DNA from: Candidatus Gastranaerophilales bacterium
Lineage (GTDB): Bacteria; Cyanobacteriota; Vampirovibrionia; Gastranaerophilales; Gastranaerophilaceae
Reading direction: 5' to 3'
DNA: 64,000 nucleotides
NCBI GenBank assembly: GCA_944323955.1
Contig: CALUUK010000001.1
Location: forward strand, 186,001-250,000
The position numbers and the translations under genes were made by a program. Below are positions 15,687 to 24,218 of this stretch, in pieces. Positions within the stretch are counted from its first letter, which is position 1; every line of letters starts with the position of its first letter. The notes under the pieces were generated by a model, which saw nothing but the letters and a program-made list of their open reading frames with translations, searched no databases and was not told the DNA's origin.

Positions 15687-16934
15687 TTAATTTATAGAAT
15701 ATACAGTTCCAATTGCAAGTATTGCATTATCTACGGTTTCTTGTCCGAATTTATTAACCAGTTGGTCGTAACTTGCATTTTCTTTTATAGCCTGCCAAAC
15801 CTTTGCTGATGTACCACTTATTCCGGAAGGGATACTTTTTGCTGTTTTAATTGGATGTCTTAATGCATTTAATGTTTTAGTTCCTGTATTGCTAAGTGTA
15901 TTGCTAATTTGTGATTTTGCTGTTTCTATGTTACTTAATGCTGATTTTGTTGCGTCACTTGCAAATGTTTCTCTTATCTCAAGTTCTTGTAACAGTTTGC
16001 CTTCTGCATCAGTCGTTGCTCCTTTAATATTGCTTGCTTTATTTCTTAGTGAATTTATTTTGGCTGCTTCTTTGTATGACCCGATGTTTTCTTTTATATC
16101 TGCACTTACAGAACTTTTTGACTCGCTTACAAGTTCTTTTGCTGTTGCAATCTCGTCTGCATTACCTGATTTTTTTGCTTCTTTTAATAGCTCTTTTGAT
16201 GTTTTTAGGTCGCTTACATGAGTTTCTGAAGCACCTGCTTTTGTTAATATATTTGTTTTTATTTTTGATAAGTTATTTTTTGTGGAGGAAATGGCATCTT
16301 TCCCTAATGCAGTTGCTTTTTTAATTATAGATGCCTTATTGCCTACTTCGCTAAGTGCACTTCCTCCATTTACGCCTGCAGTTGAGGACGCCATCACTGA
16401 TTTGACACCTGCTTTTGCTCCTACGACTGAAATAGCTGCAGTAAAGGCGCCTCCGCCTATATTCTGCCATGCTTCTTTTGCTTCAGCATCAGTTTCTGCT
16501 TGAGATGCTGCGATTGCCCCTTTTGCGACTTGAACACCACCGGCTACAGCACCGACGGCACAAGCTGCAACCCCCACAGCGGGAACTGCGATACATAATG
16601 CAGCCGTTCCTATTGACAGCAGAGTTTTACCTAAAGAAAAATTTCCTTCTTTATCCGTAAACATTCCCTTTACACCGTTTACAATTGTTTTCCCGACCCC
16701 TTTGACCATATTACCAAGTGCGCCCAAAAATCCGATTTTACCGTCGTCTTTTCCGTCTGTACATGTTTCACTTGATGTGGCGGCACTTGAAAGTTCTAAA
16801 GTGTCTGCTTCTGTTTGGGATATGTATGATGTTTCCTGCGTTTGCGTCCCGCTTATCGGTATTTGCTGTCCGTCAGTTGTGTAATAATACCCGTTTGAGT
16901 AATATGCTACATTACTTGGTATCGCTGCTGTCAT
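15687..16934 (-). CDS. Ala/Gly-rich protein with hydrophobic glycine-zipper core
   Basis: A 415-residue protein of unknown function. Residues 1-65 are polar (Tyr, Ser, Thr, Gln). About 66-95 is amphipathic (GFLGALGNMVKGVGKTIVNG). About 105-140 is a long Ala/Val/Gly hydrophobic segment (SIGTAALCIAVPAVGVAACA). About 160-190 is another Gly/Ala-rich stretch. The rest is Ala/Lys/Ser-rich helix, probably coiled coil, to residue 400. No N-terminal signal peptide. This composition is seen in membrane-inserting effectors and translocator-like proteins, but no family is identified. A GGAGGAAAAC site precedes the ATG. It resembles the smaller glycine-zipper protein at 2138-2518. Confidence 0.62.
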   Translation of the reverse strand: MTAAIPSNVAYYSNGYYYTTDGQQIPISGTQTQETSYISQTEADTLELSSAATSSETCTDGKDDGKIGFLGALGNMVKGVGKTIVNGVKGMFTDKEGNFSLGKTLLSIGTAALCIAVPAVGVAACAVGAVAGGVQVAKGAIAASQAETDAEAKEAWQNIGGGAFTAAISVVGAKAGVKSVMASSTAGVNGGSALSEVGNKASIIKKATALGKDAISSTKNNLSKIKTNILTKAGASETHVSDLKTSKELLKEAKKSGNADEIATAKELVSESKSSVSADIKENIGSYKEAAKINSLRNKASNIKGATTDAEGKLLQELEIRETFASDATKSALSNIETAKSQISNTLSNTGTKTLNALRHPIKTAKSIPSGISGTSAKVWQAIKENASYDQLVNKFGQETVDNAILAIGTVYSIN

Positions 16935-17026
16935 GTTTTCCTCCGTAAAAATTAAAATCCCCGATAGATATTTAAAGTTATTTTTTTTTCGAAAAATGAC
17001 AGCTTTTTGTTAATTGTTACAAAACA

Positions 17027-17063
17027 TTAAGAGAGGTACTTTGGATTTTAGTACCTCTCTTAA
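17027..17063 (-). terminator. Terminator after fabF
   Basis: TTAAGAGAGGTACT (17027-17040) and AGTACCTCTCTTAA (17050-17063) form a 14-bp stem with a 9-nt loop, 16 bp after the fabF stop. It marks the end of the fatty-acid cluster. Confidence 0.8.
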
Positions 17064-17078
17064 TATTCTGTATATATT

Positions 17079-18338
17079 TTATTCATATTTTTTAAATATT
17101 ATAACGGCATTATGTCCGCCAAAACCAAATGAGTTTGTTAATGCAACATTAACGGGGAGTTTCTCGGCTTTATTTGGTACATAATTTAAGTTTGCAACTT
17201 CTTCGTCTTGATTTTCAAGATTGATTGTAGGCGGCACCGTATCATTTTTTATTGCATTTATGCAGATTATTGACTCTGCGGCACCTGATGCTCCAAGAAG
17301 GTGGCCTGTTGCTGATTTTGTTGAACTTACACGCAAATTCGGATTTGTTGTTTTATCTCCGAATACTCTTGAAATAGCCATTGATTCTGCGATGTCTCCA
17401 AGATGAGTGCTTGTTCCGTGAGTGTTAATATAGTTAACATCACTGCTTTTTATACCTGCATCTTTTAAAGCAAATTCCATTGCTTTTGCGGCACTTGAAC
17501 CGTCAGGACAAGGTGCTACAACATCGTATGCATCACCGGTTTGTCCGTATCCGATAACTTCCGCATAGATTTTTGCACCGCGTTTTTTTGCATGTTCAAG
17601 TTCTTCAAGAATAAGTATTCCTGCTCCTTCTGCCATTACAAATCCGTCACGATCCTTGTCGTAAGGTCTTGATGCTCTTGATGGTTCGTCATTTCTTTTT
17701 GAAAGTGTTTTTGCCGCAGTGAAAGAACCTAATCCGATTGTACAAATTACCGCTTCACTTCCTCCCGTAATTACAGCGTCAGCATCACCATATTGTATTG
17801 CTCTGAAAGCATCACCGATACAGTGTGCTGATGTGGCACAAGCGGATACTACTGCTTTATTTACGCCTTTTGCTCCCATTTCAATAGAAATTTTGCCTGC
17901 CCCCATGTCTGTAATCAGCATAGGGATTGTAAACGGTGAGCATTTTGTCGGACCTTTACTTAGCATATCGGAATAACTTTTTTCTATGGTGTGAAATCCG
18001 CCTGCTGCAGATCCTACAATAACACCGAATCTGAAAGGATCTATATCCGATTCTTTTATTTTTGAATCTTCAACTGCTTCTCTTGCAGCGACGATTGCAT
18101 ATTGCAAGTATTTATCAAGTCTTCTTGCTTCTTTAGGTTCAAAATAATCAACAGGATTAAATGCGGATTCTTTTATTTCTCCTCCGATTAATACGCTGTG
18201 TCCTGTCATGTCTCCCATATTTTCAATTCTTGTTATGGCGCTTTGACCTTTAACAACACCATCCCATAGCTTTGAAGCTCCTACGCCGTAAGGAGTAACA
18301 GCACCGATACCTGTTATTACTACTCGTCTTTTTGTCAT
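17079..18338 (-). CDS. fabF: 3-oxoacyl-ACP synthase II
   Basis: This 419-residue condensing enzyme extends acyl-ACP with malonyl-ACP in type II fatty acid synthesis. The active-site triad is intact: Cys in VSACATSAH (about residue 166), His in NTHGTSTHLGD (about 310) and His in SATGHLLGA (about 346). The start MTKRRVVITGIGAVTPYG and length are typical. It is the last gene of the cluster, 83 bp after acpP. An imperfect hairpin at about 18360-18394 lies in that gap, so fabF may be partly attenuated relative to acpP. Confidence 0.97.
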   Translation of the reverse strand: MTKRRVVITGIGAVTPYGVGASKLWDGVVKGQSAITRIENMGDMTGHSVLIGGEIKESAFNPVDYFEPKEARRLDKYLQYAIVAAREAVEDSKIKESDIDPFRFGVIVGSAAGGFHTIEKSYSDMLSKGPTKCSPFTIPMLITDMGAGKISIEMGAKGVNKAVVSACATSAHCIGDAFRAIQYGDADAVITGGSEAVICTIGLGSFTAAKTLSKRNDEPSRASRPYDKDRDGFVMAEGAGILILEELEHAKKRGAKIYAEVIGYGQTGDAYDVVAPCPDGSSAAKAMEFALKDAGIKSSDVNYINTHGTSTHLGDIAESMAISRVFGDKTTNPNLRVSSTKSATGHLLGASGAAESIICINAIKNDTVPPTINLENQDEEVANLNYVPNKAEKLPVNVALTNSFGFGGHNAVIIFKKYE

Positions 18339-18421
18339 TTTTTTCTATCTCCTAACAAAATGAGGAGAACTTGCTCTTTCCAAGAACCCCTCATTCTCAT
18401 AATCAATTGATGTTCGAGCAA

Positions 18422-18655
18422 TTACGAATTAGCTTCAATGTAATTAACTGCATCTTGTACTGTTGCAATTTTTTCAGCTTCTTCATCAGGAATTTCGCAG
18501 CCGAATTCTTCTTCAAAAGCCATTACTAATTCAACTGTATCTAAAGAATCTGCACCTAAATCTGCAGTAAAACTTGCTTCAGGAGTAACAATGCTTTCAT
18601 CAACACTTAATTGTTCAACTACTACTTTTTTTACTCTCTCAAGAACGTCACTCAT
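18422..18655 (-). CDS. acpP: Acyl carrier protein
   Basis: A 77-residue acidic four-helix carrier protein. Ser in [11 protein letters not shown] (about residue 36) is the phosphopantetheine attachment site. It carries growing acyl chains between the Fab enzymes encoded around it. An additional promoter lies upstream (-10 TATAAT at 18712-18707), so acpP can be made independently of the upstream cluster, as is common for this abundant protein. Length and charge are typical. Confidence 0.97.
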   Translation of the reverse strand: MSDVLERVKKVVVEQLSVDESIVTPEASFTADLGADSLDTVELVMAFEEEFGCEIPDEEAEKIATVQDAVNYIEANS

Positions 18656-18706
18656 TTTTTTCTACCTCATTTTTAACTAATACATTATTAATTTCGTTAT
18701 GAAAAT

Positions 18707-18712
18707 ATTATA
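18707..18712 (-). promoter_or_regulatory. Internal promoter for acpP-fabF
   Basis: On the minus strand a perfect TATAAT occurs about 52 bp before the acpP start, within the 88-bp gap after fabG. A ribosome-binding site (GAGG) lies between it and the ATG. Confidence 0.5.
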
Positions 18713-18743
18713 CTATTTACATATAAATTTGCAAATTGTTTAA

Positions 18744-19475
18744 CTATATTACAAGACCGCCGTCAACGCCAAGTACTTGCCCCGTTATATATTGAGCATC
18801 AACAGCTAAGAATTTTACTGTTTTTGCAACATCTTCGGGAGTTCCGAGTTTTTTTAGCGGAATATGTTCAATAATTTTTTCCGTATTTAAATCTTTTGTC
18901 ATATCTGTTTGTATAAATCCCGGAGCAACGGCATTTACTCTTATTCCTCTTGAACCCAGTTCTTTTGCCAATGATTTTGTAAATCCGATTAATCCTGCTT
19001 TCGCGGAAGAATAATTTGCCTGACCCGCATTTCCGTACACTCCGGCAACGCTTGCCATATTAACAATCGCGCCTGAACGTTGTTTCATCATTATTTTAAC
19101 AACCGGATTTGATACATAATATGCACTGCTTAAATTTGTATTTATTACAGATGACCATGCATCTTCTCCCATTCTGATAAACAGTCCGTCTCTCGTAATA
19201 CCTGCATTATTAACAAGAACGTCTATTCTGCCGTATTTTTCAATAATTTCTTTTATTGCTTCTTCTACGGCTTCTTTATTCGAAACATCAAATTTCATTG
19301 CAACAGGATTTGTTTTTGTTATTTCTTTTATTTCAGCAACCGTCTTATTTGCTGCTTCTTCATTACCTGCATAGTTTACTATTACATCATAACCTGCTTT
19401 TGCAAGTTCAATGGCACATGCTTTTCCGATGCCTCTTGATGCTCCGGTTACTACCGCAACTTTGCTTTCTGACAT
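18744..19475 (-). CDS. fabG: 3-oxoacyl-ACP reductase
   Basis: A 243-residue short-chain dehydrogenase that reduces 3-oxoacyl-ACP with NADPH. It has the Rossmann motif TGASRGIGKA (residues 9-18), NNAG (about 88-91), the catalytic Ser in NMASVAG and the YSSAK motif (about 154-158), and ends with VDGGLVI as FabG does. Its start overlaps the fabD stop by one base, which implies translational coupling. Length is normal (about 245). Confidence 0.97.
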   Translation of the reverse strand: MSESKVAVVTGASRGIGKACAIELAKAGYDVIVNYAGNEEAANKTVAEIKEITKTNPVAMKFDVSNKEAVEEAIKEIIEKYGRIDVLVNNAGITRDGLFIRMGEDAWSSVINTNLSSAYYVSNPVVKIMMKQRSGAIVNMASVAGVYGNAGQANYSSAKAGLIGFTKSLAKELGSRGIRVNAVAPGFIQTDMTKDLNTEKIIEHIPLKKLGTPEDVAKTVKFLAVDAQYITGQVLGVDGGLVI

Positions 19476-20425
19476 TATATAAGCTCCTTTTCTCTGTTAT
19501 TGGAAAGTTCTTCCGATACTAGATTTAGTGATTCAAAATCATATATATTTAATGTTCTTAATTCGGGATTTATCTTTTTATTTAACCCTGCAAGAACTTT
19601 ACCCGGTCCCAATTCTATAAAATCAAAAATTCCTGTTTGGGCAATATTTCTAATTGTTTGAGTCCATAATACCGATGAGCGGATTTGCTTCGGAAGTTTT
19701 TTCATAAAATTATTTCCCGTTGTTTCGGCTTCAGCGTCAACATTTGTATATACAGGAATGATTGTGTCATTAAATTCAAAGTGTTTTACAAAGTCAACAA
19801 ATTCATTTGCTGCACTTTCCATTAAAGGAGAATGAAATGCTCCGGATACGGCAAGCGGAAGAACTCTTTTTGCACCTGCTTCTTTGAATTTATCAAGATT
19901 GTTTGTTATTTCGTTTTTATCCCCCGTTATTACAACTTGACCTGGTGAGTTAAAGTTTGCGACATAAACATTGTTTAACTGTTTTGTAATATTAATAACG
20001 GTGTTATCATCTAAGCCCAGAACTGCAGCCATTGTTCCGTTTGTTCTTTCGGCTGCTTCATTCATTAACGCCGCACGTTTTGAAATCAACAGCATTACTG
20101 TTTTTAAATCTACGGCTCCTGATGCATATAGTGCTGCATATTCCCCTAAGCTGTGTCCTGCCGCTGCGACGGGAATTATATTTAATTTTTCTTTTAACGC
20201 TTCATATGCTGCAATTGACACTGCCAGAATACAAGGCTGCGAATTAATTGTTTTTGTTAAATCTTCTTCACTGCCGTTAAAACATAAATCGGAAATACTA
20301 TAGCCCAATACTTCATCGGCTGTTTTAAACACATTTCTTGCCGCCTGTGAATTGTCATATAAATCTTTTCCCATTCCCGGCTTTTGTGCACCTTGTCCCG
20401 GAAAAATCAACGCATATTTTTTCAT
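19475..20425 (-). CDS. fabD: Malonyl-CoA:ACP transacylase
   Basis: This 316-residue enzyme moves malonate from CoA to ACP, supplying FabF and FabH. The N-terminal FPGQGAQKPGMGKDLY and the nucleophile elbow GHSLGEYAAL (Ser about residue 92) are diagnostic; the catalytic His lies in GAFHSPLM (about 200). It overlaps fabG and fabH by single bases, so it sits in a tightly coupled operon. Length is normal. Confidence 0.97.
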   Translation of the reverse strand: MKKYALIFPGQGAQKPGMGKDLYDNSQAARNVFKTADEVLGYSISDLCFNGSEEDLTKTINSQPCILAVSIAAYEALKEKLNIIPVAAAGHSLGEYAALYASGAVDLKTVMLLISKRAALMNEAAERTNGTMAAVLGLDDNTVINITKQLNNVYVANFNSPGQVVITGDKNEITNNLDKFKEAGAKRVLPLAVSGAFHSPLMESAANEFVDFVKHFEFNDTIIPVYTNVDAEAETTGNNFMKKLPKQIRSSVLWTQTIRNIAQTGIFDFIELGPGKVLAGLNKKINPELRTLNIYDFESLNLVSEELSNNREKELI

Positions 20426-21423
20426 TAAGCAATACCTTCTCTAAGTTTAACGACCGCACTTCCCACCGTCATGCCCGCACCAAATCCTGTTAAAATGGCA
20501 CTGCAAGGAAGTTTTATTTTGCCTGATTGGATTGCTTCTGTCATTGCAATCGGAATAGAAGCAGCAGATGTGTTTGCATATTCCTGAATATTTGATATTA
20601 CATGAGAAGGATCAAAATCCAATCTTTTTTCAAGCGCTTCTATTATTCTCATATTTGCCTGATGAGGTATGAGATAATCTATTTCATTAAGTTTTAATCC
20701 CGATTTTTCAACGCATTCTTCAATATAATTAGGAAGTTTTGTTACTACATATTTATAAACTTCTTTTCCGTCCATTTTTACGAACATATCGGGAACTTCA
20801 TTCGGTTCAACAAGAGGACAGTTTTTACCCGGAGTAGGCATTTGAATAAAATGACCCAATTTCCCGTCAGCTTTAAGCTCTACCGATAAAATGTCGTCTT
20901 GATCATCATCGGAAACAGTTAACATCATTGCGCCGGCACCGTCTCCAAAAAGCACGCATGTTGTTCTGTCTGTCCAGTCAAGGCATCTTGAAACAGCATC
21001 CGTTGCAACTATTAATATATTTTTTGCCATGCCGGATTTTATGAATGCTCTTGCTATTCCCATTCCGTATATTAGTCCCGAGCAGGCTGCCGTAATATCA
21101 AAGCAGGCTGCCTTATCAGCACCGAGAGCTGCTTGAATTTCACAGGCGGTAGAAGGATAGATATGGGTTCCTAAACTTGCTGCGGCAATAATATAGTCTA
21201 TATCTTCTGGTGCGATTCCGGATTTTTCCACAGCTTTTTTCCCTGCTTCAATACCCATTTGTACCGCAGTTTCATTGCCGGAGAGAACATGTCTTCTTTC
21301 TATCCCTGTTCTTGTTTTTATCCACTCATCGGAGGTTTCTATTATTTTAGTTAAATCATCATTTGTAATAACTGTTTCCGGTACTTGAAACCCGATTCCG
21401 GCTATTTTTATAGGTATATTCAT
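20425..21423 (-). CDS. fabH: 3-oxoacyl-ACP synthase III
   Basis: A 332-residue initiating condensing enzyme that joins acetyl-CoA (or a branched starter) with malonyl-ACP. The Cys-His-Asn triad is visible: TAACSGLIYGM (Cys about 115), IPHQANMRI (His about 252) and NTSAASIPIA (Asn about 282). The C-terminal GFGAGMTVGSAVV glycine loop is typical. It directly follows plsX (1-bp gap) and overlaps fabD by one base. Confidence 0.97.
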   Translation of the reverse strand: MNIPIKIAGIGFQVPETVITNDDLTKIIETSDEWIKTRTGIERRHVLSGNETAVQMGIEAGKKAVEKSGIAPEDIDYIIAAASLGTHIYPSTACEIQAALGADKAACFDITAACSGLIYGMGIARAFIKSGMAKNILIVATDAVSRCLDWTDRTTCVLFGDGAGAMMLTVSDDDQDDILSVELKADGKLGHFIQMPTPGKNCPLVEPNEVPDMFVKMDGKEVYKYVVTKLPNYIEECVEKSGLKLNEIDYLIPHQANMRIIEALEKRLDFDPSHVISNIQEYANTSAASIPIAMTEAIQSGKIKLPCSAILTGFGAGMTVGSAVVKLREGIA

Positions 21424-21424
21424 T

Positions 21425-22486
21425 TTAATTCTCCCCGTAATATGAAGCTATTGTTTTGTTTATTCCGGTTTCAACAGCGTCATATGCTACTTTCACCGCA
21501 TTTTTTATTGCATATGCGGATGAACGTCCGTGGCAAATAACTGTTATGCCTTTTACTCCCAGAAGAAGTGCTCCTCCGAATTCTTCGTAGTTTATTTTTA
21601 AATATATTCTTTTTAATATCGGTTTTACTAAAAGACCTATTATTTTTGAGAAAAAGTCGTGATAGAATTCTTGCTTTATCATATAAAACAGCATTCTTGC
21701 AACGCCTTCAATTGTTTTTAATGTTACGTTTCCTACAAATCCGTCACAGACTATAACATCACAGTTTCCGAGAAATATTTCTTTCCCTTCGGCATTACCT
21801 ATAAAATTGATGTTATCTTTATTTTCATCGAATAATTTATAAGTTTCTTTTGCAAGTTCATCGCCTTTTCCTTCTTCTTCGCCGATGTTAAGTAATGCAA
21901 CTCTAGGGTCTTTTATCCCGAGAACGGATTTTGCATATACAGATCCCATCAGACCGAATTGATAAAGCATGCTCGGAGTACAATCCGTATTTGCTCCCGA
22001 ATCTATTAGTACCAAGGGTCCTTTCATTGTCGGTATAACAGTTGCGATTGCAGGTCTTTCGATTCCATGCAATCTTCCCATTCCGAATAAACTTGCTCCC
22101 ATTGCCGCCCCTGTAGAACCTGCCGCAACAACAGCATCGGAACTTCCTGTTACCACTGCATTTACAGAAAGAACAATTGATGAATTCTTCTTCTTTCTGA
22201 TAGCTTGCCCGGGGGCTTCTCCCATTTCTATAACTTCTGAAGCATGAGTTTTTTTAATATCAAGTGATTTTGTGTTAACTCTTATTCTCTTTGGGGGGAA
22301 TAAACCGCCCCCTATTGATGCAACGATACCTTCCTGATCAATTCTGTCCAATTCTCTTTCAATATCATAAAGTTTACCGACCAGCTCTATCGGAATATTA
22401 TATTCCATTGCAGCCCAAACAGCACCCTCTACGATAGCCTTGGGAGCATTATCTCCTCCCATTGCATCTATTGCTATTCTTGTCAT
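21425..22486 (-). CDS. plsX: Phosphate acyltransferase
   Basis: A 353-residue soluble enzyme that makes acyl-phosphate from acyl-ACP, the first step of phospholipid synthesis by the PlsX/PlsY route. The start MTRIAIDAMGGDNAPKAIVE and the internal GSTGAAMGASLF and LLGVKGITVICHGRSS segments are the family boxes. Length is typical (330-355). It is located between rpmF and fabH, the order found in many bacteria, which links lipid and ribosomal protein L32 synthesis. Confidence 0.97.
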   Translation of the reverse strand: MTRIAIDAMGGDNAPKAIVEGAVWAAMEYNIPIELVGKLYDIERELDRIDQEGIVASIGGGLFPPKRIRVNTKSLDIKKTHASEVIEMGEAPGQAIRKKKNSSIVLSVNAVVTGSSDAVVAAGSTGAAMGASLFGMGRLHGIERPAIATVIPTMKGPLVLIDSGANTDCTPSMLYQFGLMGSVYAKSVLGIKDPRVALLNIGEEEGKGDELAKETYKLFDENKDNINFIGNAEGKEIFLGNCDVIVCDGFVGNVTLKTIEGVARMLFYMIKQEFYHDFFSKIIGLLVKPILKRIYLKINYEEFGGALLLGVKGITVICHGRSSAYAIKNAVKVAYDAVETGINKTIASYYGEN

Positions 22487-22518
22487 ACTTTCCTATATCC
22501 CCATGTTAAATATCACGG

Positions 22519-22725
22519 TTATTCAGCGTCAGCTGCTACTTCTGCCTTTGCCGCTTTTTTGCTTACAACTTTACCTTTATATGTTCCGCATTCACTGCAT
22601 ACTGTATGCGTTAATACTGTTGCACCGCAATTTGTACATATTGTTGTTTCGGGTACTGAACCTTTCCAGTTCGCTCTTCTTGATGCTTGTTTTGCTTTAC
22701 CCGTTCTTTTCTTTGGTACTGCCAT
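22519..22725 (-). CDS. rpmF: 50S ribosomal protein L32
   Basis: A 68-residue basic L32. MAVPKKRTGKAKQASRRANW is the standard start. A zinc-ribbon follows as CTNCG (about residues 31-35) and CSECGTYKGK (about 44-53), so this is the Cys4 (zinc-binding) form. The C-terminus has an Ala/Glu-rich extension. It is translated 2 bp after the yceD stop, the conserved yceD-rpmF arrangement. Confidence 0.97.
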   Translation of the reverse strand: MAVPKKRTGKAKQASRRANWKGSVPETTICTNCGATVLTHTVCSECGTYKGKVVSKKAAKAEVAADAE

Positions 22726-22727
22726 AA

Positions 22728-23222
22728 TTAATTATCCTTTTCTATTTTTATTGTCTTAAATATCTCTAACCTCGGATCGGAACTTTCTTTCTTTATATAT
22801 TTATTTATATTTCCGTCTCCATTACAATTTATATCACAAACAAGTTTATTTGGTATATTTAATATTACACATTGGTAAACAAAATCTGTTATATCAATTT
22901 CATCTTTACCGTTTAAATCTTCAACAAAACTGTCTTCTTTGAGCTCAAACTCCTTTTGCTGACTGCTGTTTAGATTTTCTTTGATATATGCTTCATCAAC
23001 TTCTATATCAAATATTTTTGTAAAGTCTTTTAAACATAAGTCGCAGACTAAATTTACTTCCGCGTGAATTTTTCCTTTTATTCTTATTATTGAGCCTGCT
23101 ATTTGCACATTTAAATCAGCCTTTACTGGAGTTTTTGTATTGAATTCTTCAATAATCTCGGAAAAATTAATTTCAAGGCTTTTATCTTCTTTATTCTCAA
23201 TGTCTGAAATAATAATATTCAT
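22728..23222 (-). CDS. yceD: YceD/DUF177 family protein
   Basis: A 164-residue acidic protein of the YceD (DUF177) family, linked to 23S rRNA stability or ribosome assembly and nearly always next to rpmF. The diagnostic Cys segment VNLVCDLCLKDF (about residues 66-77) and a second Cys pair near the C-terminus (VCDINCNGDGN) are present. The start at 23222 is chosen over an in-frame codon at 23315, because the longer form would run through the terminator of the upstream gene and add a basic, hydrophobic stretch atypical for the family. Confidence 0.85.
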   Translation of the reverse strand: MNIIISDIENKEDKSLEINFSEIIEEFNTKTPVKADLNVQIAGSIIRIKGKIHAEVNLVCDLCLKDFTKIFDIEVDEAYIKENLNSSQQKEFELKEDSFVEDLNGKDEIDITDFVYQCVILNIPNKLVCDINCNGDGNINKYIKKESSDPRLEIFKTIKIEKDN

Positions 23223-23265
23223 CTTTTTTAATTTTAAATTGAAGAAGTTTTTTGTCAAACGATAA

Positions 23266-23291
23266 AAGAGCAGACCCTTGAGCCTGCTCTT
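23266..23291 (-). terminator. Terminator after the coiled-coil gene pair
   Basis: AAGAGCAG (23266-23273) pairs with CTGCTCTT (23284-23291). On the minus strand the stem is followed by TTTTAT. It separates 23308-23643 from the yceD-rpmF-fab cluster. Confidence 0.65.
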
Positions 23292-23307
23292 GTTTAAGAA
23301 TTTATTT

Positions 23308-23643
23308 TTATGCAACTTTATAACTGAATGACCGTTGAATTCCCTGCTGCAGCATTTGGTCCGCCGATTGAATTTCGGTATTTGCCGCTTGCAGCTGTGT
23401 TTGCATTTTTTGTATCTCTATATCTATTCTTTTTTCGTATTTTTCAAGTTCAGCTTTTTTTGCCTGCAATTTTTTTACGGCAGGTGAGTCACTATCGCTG
23501 ATATCATTAATTTGTGTTGTATATTCGGCAATTTGATCGGTATATTTCAGTTTTTCCGTTGTCTTGTCGTTCAGTCTTCGCTCAAGATTATGCATATATT
23601 GAGTCAAATACATTTTACGGCTGAATGATACTAAGAATCCCAT
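23308..23643 (-). CDS. Small coiled-coil protein
   Basis: A 111-residue protein of unknown function. After a short N-terminal segment (MGFLVSFSRKMYLTQYMHNL), residues 20-95 are almost wholly heptad-like coiled coil, rich in Lys, Glu, Gln and Leu (KKLQAKKAELEKYEKRIDIE). No signal peptide. It lies 6 bp after the gene at 23650-23937 and ends in a terminator, so the two form a small operon. The pattern recalls accessory coiled-coil proteins of secretion or motility systems, but no such genes are nearby. Confidence 0.6.
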   Translation of the reverse strand: MGFLVSFSRKMYLTQYMHNLERRLNDKTTEKLKYTDQIAEYTTQINDISDSDSPAVKKLQAKKAELEKYEKRIDIEIQKMQTQLQAANTEIQSADQMLQQGIQRSFSYKVA

Positions 23644-23649
23644 AATTTC

Positions 23650-23937
23650 TTACCTTGTCTGATTAAGTGACCTACCTCTTAAGAATAAATGTTCCGAATT
23701 CTGTGCCAGAATCAGTTCCGTTTTCTTAAGTTTGTATTTTTCATAATTGATACGGTATTCTATCTTTTTAAGTTTTTTCTTTATTGTTGTCAGTTCGTTA
23801 AATGTGGCAACCGACTGCTCAATAAGTTTTTTTATCGGGTTATTTTTCTTGAAATATGCCTTTAAATAACCTAAAAAGTTATTAAACCGTCTCATATGAG
23901 TGTGTAGCTGATCCGAAAGTGTTGGTTTTTTTGCCAA
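23650..23937 (-). CDS. Small basic helical protein
   Basis: A 95-residue, strongly basic protein (many Lys and Arg) of unknown function, predicted as mostly alpha-helix: RRFNNFLGYLKAYFKKNNPIK, then a Lys-rich helix (about 45-75). There is a GGAG ribosome-binding site 6 bp before the ATG. It is the first gene of a pair with the coiled-coil protein downstream, 6 bp away, which suggests that the two products interact. No domain is recognised. Confidence 0.6.
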   Translation of the reverse strand: MAKKPTLSDQLHTHMRRFNNFLGYLKAYFKKNNPIKKLIEQSVATFNELTTIKKKLKKIEYRINYEKYKLKKTELILAQNSEHLFLRGRSLNQTR

Positions 23938-24218
23938 TTTTATCTCCTTTGGGACAGGACTACATTATTACTAAAACATTGTGCAAACAATTATTGCCTG
24001 TCTATTTTTGTAGGGTTTCGTCCTGTTTTTTTCCTTTTTAATATTTACTTCTGCCTTAAAAGCCTATGCCTTAACATTTTTGATATCGGTATTTCTTATT
24101 TTTTCTTTAATATTATTTATATTTTTTTCAAAAAAAAATTTACATTTTTTTACAAAAATTTTTCAAAAAACTTTATATAAAGAAACAAAGATGAAATTTT
24201 TTCTGATAATATGTCATT

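Noticed and set aside
18360-18394. Hairpin between acpP and fabF
   Set aside because: Arms have several mismatches and no T run; too weak to call a terminator, mentioned only as possible attenuation.
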